From Marinobacter sp. S0848L (GTDB lineage: Bacteria; Pseudomonadota; Gammaproteobacteria; Pseudomonadales; Oleiphilaceae): a DNA stretch of 64,000 bases. The translations under genes and the position numbers were made by a program. Under the pieces are notes generated by a model. The model did no database searches, had not been told where the DNA came from, and saw only the letters and a program-made list of their open reading frames with translations. Shown here in pieces: positions 37,665 to 46,105 of this stretch (its first letter is position 1; each line of letters begins with the position of its first letter). The stretch spans positions 29,069-93,068 of the forward strand of contig NZ_JALKAQ010000014.1 in the NCBI RefSeq assembly GCF_023016065.1. Direction: 5' to 3'.

Positions 37665-38594
37665 TTGGCACCACTCAATAGGAACCAACGAGTTAAGGCG
37701 CGAGGTTTACTGGGTTTGCTCTGCGCTGTGGTGTGTCTACCGCTTGCCGCAGAGGCACCGGTTACAGAGGGCTCCAAAGATTACACTCTTTGGTATCGCA
37801 ATTACGATAACCCGGCCATATACACCCTTGTTGAGCTGGCCTTCAAGAAAACACCGGAATACGGAGGCTTTCGCCTCATTCGGAGTGAGGAATTAAGCCA
37901 AGGGCGCGCCCTTAGAGAACTCGCTAGCAACAACTCTACTCTTGTCGATATCGCGAACGTGGCCACATCACCGGATCGCGAGAGCGCACTAACGCCCATT
38001 CCAATTCCTGTGGACGGCGGGCTTCTAGGTTTTCGGGTCTGCTTGGTATTGCCGGAAAACCTTAGAAAGTTCCACGGCATTACCGGCATAGAAGACCTCT
38101 ATTCACGCAATATCCGCATTGGCCAAGGGGCACACTGGCCAGACACGCCTATTCTGGAAAGCAACGGTGTTAGCGTAATCACCCACACGCGTTACGAAAT
38201 CCTGTTCGGCATGCTGAAAAATCGGCGATTCGAATGCTTTGCCCGAGGTATCAGTGAGGTGATGTTCGAAATGGAACGTGAAGACGCGAAAGGACTGGTG
38301 ATTGAGCCTACTCTCCTACTGGCTTATCCGATGCCTTCTTATTTGTTCGTGGCGCCGGCCGATCATGAAACCGCTCAGCGAATACAGCTGGGGCTGGAAC
38401 GTGCGATCCGTGACGGTAGTTTTGCGATTTACCTGAAACAGTCTTTCGGCGAGAGTGTCGCCAGCCTAAACCTGAACCGCCGGACAGTGATCGCGCTGAA
38501 AAACCCGAACCTGACGGACGATTCTGAGTATGTCGCAAGGCGAATACTGGACAACCTCAAGCGCCGGATTGATTACCTGACCGACGATCAATAG
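37665..38594 (+). CDS. periplasmic solute-binding-like protein
   Basis: About 310 residues. A signal peptide (GLLGLLCAVVCLPLAAEA) is followed by a fold resembling family 3 solute-binding proteins: early YTLVELAFKKTPEYG, a mid lobe with LPENLRKFHGITGIEDLYSRNIRIGQG, a characteristic FECFARGISEVMFE segment and a C-terminal helix. No transporter genes lie nearby. Such stand-alone proteins often feed sensors, and a chemoreceptor gene lies tail-to-tail downstream. A TTG at 37665 has GAAGGA eight bases upstream and starts right before the signal; a GTG at 37629 is the longer alternative. Ligand unknown. Confidence 0.75.
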   Translation: MAPLNRNQRVKARGLLGLLCAVVCLPLAAEAPVTEGSKDYTLWYRNYDNPAIYTLVELAFKKTPEYGGFRLIRSEELSQGRALRELASNNSTLVDIANVATSPDRESALTPIPIPVDGGLLGFRVCLVLPENLRKFHGITGIEDLYSRNIRIGQGAHWPDTPILESNGVSVITHTRYEILFGMLKNRRFECFARGISEVMFEMEREDAKGLVIEPTLLLAYPMPSYLFVAPADHETAQRIQLGLERAIRDGSFAIYLKQSFGESVASLNLNRRTVIALKNPNLTDDSEYVARRILDNLKRRIDYLTDDQ

Positions 38595-38636
38595 AGACAA
38601 CGCAGCCATCCTTGGCCTGATGAGAAATCAGCTGAT

Positions 38637-40526
38637 TTACTCGACCTTAAACCGGCTCACTCTATCGTTAAGCGTGTGGCCGATGGTTTCAATCTGACTG
38701 CTGTACACATCATTTTCGCTTGTGGCCTCTGCCGCAGCCTGGCCTTGCTCGGCAATGCGTGTAATAGACGCATTCAGTTCTTCGGTAACAGACGTCTGCT
38801 CTTCGGAAGCCGTGGCAATCTGAGAGGTCATCTGGCTAATCGACGTAATGGCTTCAGCAATTCGATTCAACGAGTCCATCGCATCCTGCGCTTTTTCCAT
38901 GCTTACATTCGACACGGCTGTGGAAGCTTTCATCACATCAACCGCATCGTTTGCACCCTTTTGCAGGCGCTCGATCATATTGTTGATCTCTTCGGTGGAT
39001 GCGCGAGTGCGCTGCGCCAGGTTTCTTACTTCGTCTGCCACTACCGCAAAGCCACGCCCGGCTTCGCCCGCACGGGCCGCTTCAATTGCAGCGTTCAGCG
39101 CCAAAAGGTTGGTTTGCTCCGCAATGCCCTGAATCACTTCAAGAACGGTAGTAATGGAGGAAACGTCCTGACCAAGCTTATCAATCACTTCGGCCGCTGC
39201 CGTAATCTCATGAGACAGCTTTTGCACCGCATCGCGAGAGGCGGCAACGGTTTCCCGGGAGTCCAGGCTTTCATGGTCGGCCTGCTCGGCAGCTTCTGCG
39301 GTCTGTTGTGCGCTTTGCGCAATTTCGTTCGCAGCGGCTGACATCTCATTGATGGCGGTAGCGACCATAGTGATCTCGCCTTGCTGCCCTTCCACACTTT
39401 CGCGACTGTTGCTGGAGGTCTGACGGAGTGAGGTCACGTTCCGGGACAAGTCCTCGCTGCCCTCTTTGACTTCACTCACTACTTGCTGAATGTTCGAAAC
39501 AAACTTGTTGAAGCTGCTCGCGAGAGTTCCAAATTCGTCGCTGGCACTGTCATCAAGGCGTTGAGTGAGGTCTGCATCACCGGATGCAATGTCAGACATG
39601 GCACCGTTCAAGCGACGCACCGGAGCCATCAATGCTCGAATGCCAAAGTGCAGAATGATCAGGGCAAGGATCAAGCCGACGAAGGCGATGACCAGGCTGG
39701 CCATTCGTGCATCGACAACAGGCTGGGTGATTTGATCCCAGTTGACCACGGAGCCAATGTACCAATCCACACTTCGGGCATCCGAAATTGGGAAAAACGC
39801 GACACTCCATTCTGTGCCATCACGCTCAAATTTTGCCGGAGTACCGTCTTTTTCTGGCTTATACCCCAAGAAATCCCGGGCGCTTTTACCAATTAAAGAC
39901 TGGTCCGGGTGAAACAAAATGGTGCCATTATCATCTATCAACATGGCATAACCGGCATCACCGAGGGTGATCGAGGCCAATAGCTTCTGGATGACATTCA
40001 AGCTTATGTCCATGCCAGCAACGCCTTCAAAGTTACCGGTAGAAACCGGGGCGATGGCAGAAATCAAAGTTTCACCCGATTGCGCGTCCTGATAGGTGCC
40101 GGTAAAAGACACTTTCCCTTCCACTCGGGCCTGCTCGTACCAAGGGCGTTCCCGGGGATCAAAGCTGGCACTCAGCGCTTGTTCGGAAGCCCTGGACCGC
40201 ATGATCATTCGTCCATCGGTGGTGCCAACGTAGACATCTTTCGCGTTACCACCTTCCGTCATCGTGTTTAGCAATAGGCGCGCCTGCTCATCCGTTTCGA
40301 TGCTGGAAAGAGCTTTCGCGGTCGCGCTGGTCATATCCAAACGGGTGTTCAGCCAACCGGCAATGCTTGCTGTGCTCTGCTCAATGGCCCCATCTAACAT
40401 GGCAAACACATAAGTGTCTGTGGTTTTCTGGATCTGTCGATCAGAACTAAACGTGAAAACAGCCATGATGACGGCGATCAGAACGCCGACAGCCACCAGC
40501 AGTTTCTGCCCGAATGAGAGTTGCAC
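38637..40526 (-). CDS. methyl-accepting chemotaxis protein (dCache sensor)
   Basis: 629 residues. TM1 (about 8-28), a large periplasmic double-Cache sensor (about 35-275; contains [35 protein letters not shown]), TM2 (about 280-302), HAMP, then the long coiled-coil signalling domain with the invariant hairpin tip [19 protein letters not shown]. The FDPRxRPWY motif is typical of Cache domains binding small ligands such as amino acids or carboxylates. No C-terminal CheR-docking pentapeptide. The start is a GTG with GGAGGA nine bases upstream. Confidence 0.94.
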   Translation of the reverse strand: MQLSFGQKLLVAVGVLIAVIMAVFTFSSDRQIQKTTDTYVFAMLDGAIEQSTASIAGWLNTRLDMTSATAKALSSIETDEQARLLLNTMTEGGNAKDVYVGTTDGRMIMRSRASEQALSASFDPRERPWYEQARVEGKVSFTGTYQDAQSGETLISAIAPVSTGNFEGVAGMDISLNVIQKLLASITLGDAGYAMLIDDNGTILFHPDQSLIGKSARDFLGYKPEKDGTPAKFERDGTEWSVAFFPISDARSVDWYIGSVVNWDQITQPVVDARMASLVIAFVGLILALIILHFGIRALMAPVRRLNGAMSDIASGDADLTQRLDDSASDEFGTLASSFNKFVSNIQQVVSEVKEGSEDLSRNVTSLRQTSSNSRESVEGQQGEITMVATAINEMSAAANEIAQSAQQTAEAAEQADHESLDSRETVAASRDAVQKLSHEITAAAEVIDKLGQDVSSITTVLEVIQGIAEQTNLLALNAAIEAARAGEAGRGFAVVADEVRNLAQRTRASTEEINNMIERLQKGANDAVDVMKASTAVSNVSMEKAQDAMDSLNRIAEAITSISQMTSQIATASEEQTSVTEELNASITRIAEQGQAAAEATSENDVYSSQIETIGHTLNDRVSRFKVE

Positions 40527-40713
40527 GATGAAAGTTCCTCCAAGGAATTAGCGGTGCGCGATTTTAATCCAGTTGTCTGTAAGGCACAGTTACCAAGTGT
40601 ATCGGCGCCCCCCCACGGTTCTTTAGGTGAGCGTGTAGGTGCCTGCATACTCTGCTAATATTCGACGCATCATCGTCTTTTGCCGATGCTGAACCCCAAC
40701 GGAGAGAGCTTGC

Positions 40714-42249
40714 ATGGCCCACGAAGATCTGCACCTGAATCTGCGAAACCTCACCCTCGACGACTACAGCGAACTACAGGCGTTGATGGACGATGTGTAT
40801 GACGACATCGGGGGCGCCTGGCCTAAAGACACGATTAAAACACTGGTGGAACAGTTTCCGGACGGGCAGGTTTGTATAGAAGAAAGCGGCAAACTGGTGG
40901 CGGTTGCCCTGACCGTATGCGTGAAATACGAAAGGTTCAGCAACCCCCACGCCTACGACGACCTGATTCTTCGTAACGAAAAGATTTGGCACAACCCAAA
41001 CGGCGATTCGTTGTACGGCCTGGACGTTTTCATACATCCCGAGTACCGAGGTTATCGTTTGGGCCGCCGCCTGTATGAAGCACGCAAAGAACTCTGCCGC
41101 TCCATGAACCTGAGGGCGATTCTCGCCGGTGGCCGCATCCCCAACTACTTCAAATATGCCGATCAATACACGCCGGAAGAATACATTCAGCGAGTAGACC
41201 GGAAGGAAATCTACGATCCGATCCTAAGCTTCCAGCTGTCCAATGATTTTCAGGTCACCCGGTTAATGCACAAGTATCTGCCTGAGGACGAGAAATCACT
41301 GGGCTACGCCACGTTGCTGGAATGGCGGAACATCCTATACCTGCCACCCACGTCGGTTCTGGACGTCAAGAAAACCCAGGTTCGTATGGGGGCGGTTCAG
41401 TGGCAAATGCGAGAGTTCACGTCGGTAGATGAAGTGCTTAAACAAGTGGAGTACTTTGTTGATGCCCTGTCTGATTACAAAAGCGACTTCGCTTTGTTTC
41501 CCGAGTTTTTCAATGCGCCATTGATGGGCCTGACCGACCAAATGGACCAAACCCGGGCCATTCGCTTTCTGGCAGGATTCACCGAGCAATTTCGTAATGA
41601 AATGTCAGACATGGCAGTCAGCTACAACATCAACATCATCACCGGCTCTATGCCCCTGATAGAAGACGACCGCGTTTACAACGTTTCGTACCTGTGCCAC
41701 CGCGATGGCCGCGTTGACGAACAACGCAAGATTCACATCACCCCGCACGAGCGGCGCGACTGGGTGATCGAAGGTGGCCATGAATTTAACGTATTTGAGA
41801 CGGATGCCGGCCGGGTCGCTATCCTTATTTGTTATGATATTGAATTCCCCGAGTTGGGCCGCATTGCCGCTGCCAAAGAGGTCGATATCATTTGCGTCCC
41901 TTTCTGGACCGATACCAAAAACGGCTATCTCCGGGTTCGGCATTGTGCTCAGGCTCGCGCCATTGAAAACGAATGCTATGTTGTGATCACGGGCAGTGTT
42001 GGTAACCTGCCGAAGGTCGAGAACCTGGACGTACAATATGCCCAGTCATCTGTATTTTCTCCGTCAGACTTTGCTTTCCCGCATGATGCGGTGATGGCCG
42101 AGACAACACCTAATACAGAAATGATCATGTTTTCAGATATGGATCTGGACAAACTCAAGTTGGTGCGCAATGAAGGCTCAGTAACCAACCTGCTGGATCG
42201 TCGAGTCGATCTATATCAAATCAAAACGCGCGAACCATCGGTATCATAA
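40714..42249 (+). CDS. fused GNAT acetyltransferase and carbon-nitrogen hydrolase
   Basis: 511 residues, two enzymes in one chain. Residues about 1-210 form a GNAT acetyltransferase (VFIHPEYRGYRLGRRLYEARKEL is the acetyl-CoA motif A). Residues about 225-500 form a nitrilase-superfamily amidase with the Glu-Lys-Cys triad: Glu in FPEFFNAPL, Lys in QRKIHITPHER and Cys in LICYDIEFPEL. The fusion is a known architecture in bacteria, often labelled bifunctional; the substrate is unknown. GGAGAG precedes the ATG. Complete, single gene. Confidence 0.92.
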   Translation: MAHEDLHLNLRNLTLDDYSELQALMDDVYDDIGGAWPKDTIKTLVEQFPDGQVCIEESGKLVAVALTVCVKYERFSNPHAYDDLILRNEKIWHNPNGDSLYGLDVFIHPEYRGYRLGRRLYEARKELCRSMNLRAILAGGRIPNYFKYADQYTPEEYIQRVDRKEIYDPILSFQLSNDFQVTRLMHKYLPEDEKSLGYATLLEWRNILYLPPTSVLDVKKTQVRMGAVQWQMREFTSVDEVLKQVEYFVDALSDYKSDFALFPEFFNAPLMGLTDQMDQTRAIRFLAGFTEQFRNEMSDMAVSYNINIITGSMPLIEDDRVYNVSYLCHRDGRVDEQRKIHITPHERRDWVIEGGHEFNVFETDAGRVAILICYDIEFPELGRIAAAKEVDIICVPFWTDTKNGYLRVRHCAQARAIENECYVVITGSVGNLPKVENLDVQYAQSSVFSPSDFAFPHDAVMAETTPNTEMIMFSDMDLDKLKLVRNEGSVTNLLDRRVDLYQIKTREPSVS

Positions 42250-42352
42250 CGACCGTGAAAAATGGGTGTAATTGCCAAATGCACACAGTCCGTCTATGGT
42301 TCAAATTACGCCCGTTTCAAGTTTTCGCCATTAGGAACAGAGAACAGGTTTC

Positions 42353-42751
42353 ATGAATAAAGCTTTACCGGATCTTGTTGCCCATTTTCGTTACCGACAT
42401 AGCTTCTTCCGCCGCGAAGACGTGCATGCTCGTTTGTACGAATTAGACAGCTTCGGATGCGTCATGAAAACTGATAAGCCTTTCGAACCAGGCGATACGG
42501 TTACGCTTGATCTTGTGCTGAAAATGCCTCTCGATGACATTCGGGCTCTGGGAATTTCCGGCCTGGTCACAGAGAAGAGAAAACACTGTAGCAACTTCTT
42601 TTACTCGATTGATTTCATTCATCCTGATTCGAATGAAAACTCTCCGCTAAGTGAGAAACTACGCCGTATTAGAGAACTGCTGTACAAAAAACAGTCTCTC
42701 AGATCACGCAGGGCTGGTGGCCCTACAACATGGTCACGGCAAACAGCCTGA
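42353..42751 (+). CDS. PilZ-like domain protein
   Basis: 132 residues. A beta-rich core (HARLYELDSFGCVMKTDKPFEPGDTVTLDLVLKM in parts, then GISGLVTEKRKH and FFYSIDFIHPD) fits a PilZ-type barrel. The c-di-GMP motifs are poor: an Arg-rich stretch before strand 1 (RYRHSFFRRED), and LDSFGC where [D/N]xSxxG is expected. So it may be a non-binding PilZ homologue. A basic tail follows. It ends 40 bases before the phasin-like gene, with the same direction. Confidence 0.6.
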   Translation: MNKALPDLVAHFRYRHSFFRREDVHARLYELDSFGCVMKTDKPFEPGDTVTLDLVLKMPLDDIRALGISGLVTEKRKHCSNFFYSIDFIHPDSNENSPLSEKLRRIRELLYKKQSLRSRRAGGPTTWSRQTA

Positions 42752-42791
42752 TTGTTTTCTAAAGACGCCTATCCAGCAAGGAGATAGCCTG

Positions 42792-43427
42792 ATGGCAAAG
42801 AAATCCAAGCCAAGCATTGACGCAATCGTTAAATCAGTGAACAAAGAGTTCGATAAAGCATCCAATCAAATTGAAAGTTTAATCAACGATGCGCTCAAGC
42901 AGTTGGACCAACTGCAAACCCAGGTGCAGGAGCCGGTTCGTAAACTTCTTAAAGAAGTTGAAGAGCTGAAAGAGCGTGAGATCGGGCGATTTAACGACGA
43001 GCTTGAGCGACGCATGAACGATTTCCACGAGCTACAAACCAGCTTGCTGGATAAATTGGGGCTTGCGTCAAAAGAAGTTGAAACAGACGTTAAGAAAGCC
43101 GCCAAGACCACCGCAAAGAAGGCAAAAAACGCCGCAAAGCCTGCAAAACCCGTTGCGAAGAAGCCGGTGGCAAAGAAAGCCCCGGTTAAGAAACCCGCGG
43201 CCACCAAGAAGCCAGCAGCCAAAAAAGCAGCCAAGCCGGTTGATACATCCGATTTAACGCTCGTCAAAGGTATTGGCCCGGCCACCGCCAAAAAGATGAA
43301 GGATGCCGGCATCACTTCGATTGAACAGATCGCCAACCCCAGCGATGCCGACAAGAAAAAACTGGAAGGTTTTAAAAGCGTAAAAGGCTTTGACAATCTT
43401 TCCAACGAAGCGAAAAAAGTTCTTTAA
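42792..43427 (+). CDS. phasin-like coiled-coil protein with Lys/Ala/Pro-rich tail and HhH motif
   Basis: 211 residues in three parts. Residues 1-100 are heptad-rich and helical, like phasins or poly-hydroxyalkanoate granule proteins (KEFDKASNQIESLINDALKQ, VQEPVRKLLKEVEELKERE). Residues about 100-155 are a low-complexity Lys-Ala-Pro tail with repeated KPAAKK/KKPVAKK units, like histone H1. The end carries a helix-hairpin-helix (LVKGIGPATAKKMKDAGI), a DNA-binding fold. The whole looks like a linker between granules and DNA (inference). The ATG at 42792 has AAGGAGA eight bases upstream. The tail is coding, not a CRISPR or satellite. Confidence 0.82.
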   Translation: MAKKSKPSIDAIVKSVNKEFDKASNQIESLINDALKQLDQLQTQVQEPVRKLLKEVEELKEREIGRFNDELERRMNDFHELQTSLLDKLGLASKEVETDVKKAAKTTAKKAKNAAKPAKPVAKKPVAKKAPVKKPAATKKPAAKKAAKPVDTSDLTLVKGIGPATAKKMKDAGITSIEQIANPSDADKKKLEGFKSVKGFDNLSNEAKKVL

Positions 43428-44395
43428 TTTACCGCTCCACCGACAAGCGCCAGGGCTTTCTCCAAGCTCTGGCGTTCTTGATCTGGCTCGAAGGTTTTGG
43501 CAAGCGCTACCACCCTCGTCTTAAGCTCAGCCAGAAAAGCCCCGTCCGTTTCGGTGCGGGTCATCAGCTCCGCTAAAGCTTTATCGTCTTTTACGGGGAA
43601 GTACCCCGGGTAATCTTCGCCAAGCAAACCTCTGTTGCCCGGTATGTCTGACGCCAGTATCGGCAATTCAGCGCGGCAGGCTTCAGAAATGACATTTGCA
43701 CCACCCTCCATAACCGAGCTGATCACCATTACACTGCTAACCGCGATCAAAGTTGATAATTCGGGACGGTTCAGCTCCCCTAACCAATGAAACCGCGGAT
43801 TGCTTCGGCTTTCCTGCAGGGCCAGCTCCCGCCATTCCTCGCTGTGAGGCTTGCCCGCGCAAGACACGATGATGTTCGATTCGTCCGGAAGGTGGCGGGT
43901 GGCGATGGCCGCCCTCAAAGAGTCCTTCTCATCACGCAGATGCCCCAGCACACAGACATGGAACTGCCCGGGCTCCAGGCGGGAGCCGCCAAGTACATCC
44001 GGTTTATCAGCGGATTGGCGCAAGGTCAGCAGCTTATCCGCGTAACGTTCGGGAATATCCTGAGCCACAAGATCATGCAAGCCGATTAGAAGATCTGAAA
44101 CATCCATCGACTCGTAAGTGACTTCAGGGTATTCATGCTGGTGGTAATAGATGTCTGTGCCGGTAAGCACCACAATTAATAGTGATTCGGGCCAAGCTGC
44201 TTTGAACGCTTTGATGGCGCTTGCGCTACGCCATGCATGAAGAGCAATGAGCAGATCACATTGCGCACCCTGATATTCCGTTTCGACCCTAACCTGATGC
44301 CCAGATTGCTGAAGCAAACGTTGCCATCGAAGTGCTGTTGCGCGGTTGCCAGCTTTGGAATCCGGCCCTGCCGGGGTAATAATGATGATGTACAT
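43424..44395 (-). CDS. senB: selenosugar synthase SenB-like glycosyltransferase
   Basis: About 323 residues. The family (TIGR04348-type glycosyltransferase) includes SenB, which transfers a sugar from a UDP-sugar to selenophosphate, giving a selenosugar for selenoneine. Seen here: the start YIIIITPAGPDSKAGNRATA, ALHAWRSASAIKAF, VLTGTDIYYH, VCVLGHLRDEKDSLRAA (donor-site lobe), HWLGELNR, VISSVMEGGANVISEA and PGNRGLLGEDYPGYFPV, the GT-B features of this family. The ATG at 44395 gives the usual start; a TTG 24 bases earlier is less likely. It faces away from the ABC operon, 164 bases off. SenA and SelD (SenC) are not in the window. Naming rests on remembered family sequence. Confidence 0.8.
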   Translation of the reverse strand: MYIIIITPAGPDSKAGNRATALRWQRLLQQSGHQVRVETEYQGAQCDLLIALHAWRSASAIKAFKAAWPESLLIVVLTGTDIYYHQHEYPEVTYESMDVSDLLIGLHDLVAQDIPERYADKLLTLRQSADKPDVLGGSRLEPGQFHVCVLGHLRDEKDSLRAAIATRHLPDESNIIVSCAGKPHSEEWRELALQESRSNPRFHWLGELNRPELSTLIAVSSVMVISSVMEGGANVISEACRAELPILASDIPGNRGLLGEDYPGYFPVKDDKALAELMTRTETDGAFLAELKTRVVALAKTFEPDQERQSLEKALALVGGAVN

Positions 44396-44453
44396 AATCG
44401 CCACGTTCAGAGGTTTCAAGGATTCTGCATCGGTAGATGCGTTAGGTAAAGTA

Positions 44454-44483
44454 TTGACTTGGAAAGCGGTTCATCAATAACGT
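44454..44483 (+). promoter_or_regulatory. weak promoter candidate for the selenium-type ABC operon
   Basis: TTGACT (44454-44459) with TAACGT 18 bases later. The -35 is 5/6 and the -10 is poor. It lies in the short gap between the divergent senB and ABC genes, where a regulator could control both. Confidence 0.3.
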
Positions 44484-44559
44484 ATTTCAAGGTATCCTGA
44501 AGCGGATATTGGCACCCGCCTTTCCCTCGCTGACCTGAAATAACAAAGGAATGAATACC

Positions 44560-45438
44560 ATGGCGATGAAACAATTGCGCAAGTGGTTAGCCACTGGCTT
44601 TATCTCAATGTCTGTGTTTTCAGCAGCTCAAGCAGAAACGTTTATTTTCACCGCAATTCCGGACGAAGACGAAACCAAACTGGTGGAGCGTTTCCAAGGC
44701 GTGGCGGATTATCTGGAAGAACAACTGGATGTAGACGTTCGCTATATTCCGGTGAAATCCTATGCGGCGGCCGTGTCAGCATTTCGAAATAATCAGGTGC
44801 AGCTCGCCTGGTTTGGCGGCCTGTCTGGTGTTCAGGCTCGCCGGTTGGTTGATGGCTCCGAAGCTATCGCCCAAGGCGTAGAAGACGAAGCGTTCGAGAC
44901 GTATTTTATCGCCAATACCGAAACCGGTATCGAGCCTTCCGATTCTTTGGAAAGCCTTGAAGATAAGCTTCGTGGCAAAACCTTTACCTTTGGTTCCAAA
45001 GGCTCGACTTCCGGTCGGCTGATGCCAGAATTCTACATTCGCGATACGTTCGGCGAAGCGCCGGATTCCGTTTTTTCCCGCGTTGGCTTTAGCGGCAACC
45101 ACACCCGTACGCTTCGCCTGGTTGAAGCTGGCACCTACGAGGTTGGCGCGCTGAACTTCCAGGTTTGGGAAAAAGAGTTAGCCGAGGGCAACATCGATAC
45201 TGACGCTGTTCAGGTTATCTGGAAAACACCTGCCTACCCGGACTACCAGTGGACCATCCGTGGTGATGTTAACGAAACCTTCGGAGAAGGCTTCAAAGAC
45301 CGCGTCACCGAAGCCCTACTGGAATTGGATGACCCGGCCCTGCTGGAAAGCTTTCCCCGGTCCGGGTTTATTCCCGCCTCTAACGACGATTACGAACCAA
45401 TTCGTAAAACCGCCGTTAACATTGGAATTCTGGATTAA
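44560..45438 (+). CDS. PhnD-like periplasmic binding protein, putative selenate-type
   Basis: About 292 residues with a Sec signal (FISMSVFSAAQAE, cut after AQA). Phosphonate-binding-protein fold: FTAIPDEDETKLVERFQGVADYLEEQL, NNQVQLAWFGGLSGVQARR, KTFTFGSKGSTSGRLMPEF and RVGFSGNHTRTLRLVEAGTYEVGALNF. I recognise this as the family named putative selenate ABC transporter substrate-binding protein, which tends to lie with selenium genes. The name is a prediction, so phosphonate or another oxyanion cannot be excluded. AAAGGA lies nine bases before the ATG at 44560, which decides this start over the ATG at 44551. The stop overlaps the ATPase start. Confidence 0.82.
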   Translation: MAMKQLRKWLATGFISMSVFSAAQAETFIFTAIPDEDETKLVERFQGVADYLEEQLDVDVRYIPVKSYAAAVSAFRNNQVQLAWFGGLSGVQARRLVDGSEAIAQGVEDEAFETYFIANTETGIEPSDSLESLEDKLRGKTFTFGSKGSTSGRLMPEFYIRDTFGEAPDSVFSRVGFSGNHTRTLRLVEAGTYEVGALNFQVWEKELAEGNIDTDAVQVIWKTPAYPDYQWTIRGDVNETFGEGFKDRVTEALLELDDPALLESFPRSGFIPASNDDYEPIRKTAVNIGILD

Positions 45439-46088
45439 TGTCAGAGTTTGATTTTCATGGCCTGACAGCCAGTTTTGAAGGACAGCGGGTTATCGGCCCG
45501 CTGTCTTTTCACGTCAATGAAGGTGAGCACATTGCGTTGGTCGGCAAAAGTGGTGCGGGCAAATCAACGCTGATTAAAGTAATTTACGAACGCCTGCAGC
45601 AAGAAGCGTCACTAATCCCGCAAGGTTTAGGGCTGGTTAATGCCCTGCCCGTGTTTCACAACGTGTTTATCGGCCAGCTTGACCAACACCCAACCTGGTA
45701 TAACACGCTGACATTGCTTCGCCCGTTTTCGAAGGACAAAAAGGCCGTCAAAGCCTTGCTGGACGAGCTTTCGATCTCAGAAAAGCTTTGGATACCGGCT
45801 GCAGCACTGTCTGGCGGTCAGCGCCAACGTGTGGCGATTGCCCGTGCACTTTACCGCCAAGCGCCCATACTGTTAGCTGACGAACCCATTTCAGCCTTGG
45901 ATGGCCCTATGGCGCACACAGCCCTAACATTACTGACAGGCCGCTTTAATACCAGTATTGTTGCGCTCCACGATGTGGAGATGGCGCTGGCCTACTGCGA
46001 CCGGATTATCGGCATTCAAGATGGCCAGATTGCGTTGGATGAACCAGCAGCCAATCTGGTAGCGTCTGACATTGCTTCGATTTACTGA
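45438..46088 (+). CDS. ABC transporter ATP-binding protein (PhnC-like, putative selenium-type)
   Basis: 216 residues, shorter than PhnC (about 260). Walker A VGKSGAGKSTLIKV (about 34), signature LSGGQRQRVAIARAL (about 124), Walker B ILLADEPISALD and switch His in VALHDVEMAL are all intact. An odd hydrophobic insert (NVFIGQLDQHPTWYNTLTLLRPF) replaces part of the helical domain after LGLVNALPVF. It energises uptake with the fused permease. The ATG overlaps the preceding stop (TAATG). Middle gene of three in the operon. Confidence 0.88.
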   Translation: MSEFDFHGLTASFEGQRVIGPLSFHVNEGEHIALVGKSGAGKSTLIKVIYERLQQEASLIPQGLGLVNALPVFHNVFIGQLDQHPTWYNTLTLLRPFSKDKKAVKALLDELSISEKLWIPAAALSGGQRQRVAIARALYRQAPILLADEPISALDGPMAHTALTLLTGRFNTSIVALHDVEMALAYCDRIIGIQDGQIALDEPAANLVASDIASIY

Positions 46089-46105
46089 CCGGTCGTTCTG
46101 AATCC

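Noticed and set aside
43090..43240. Repeat array resembling a CRISPR or satellite
   Set aside because: The AAG/GCC-rich repeats are the Lys-Ala-Pro codons of the phasin-like gene, with no fixed-length spacers.
19327..44395. Link between SelO remnant and SenB as a selenium system
   Set aside because: SelO is an AMP-transferase named for selenocysteine in some members; this copy is broken and 24 kb away, so no functional link is supported.
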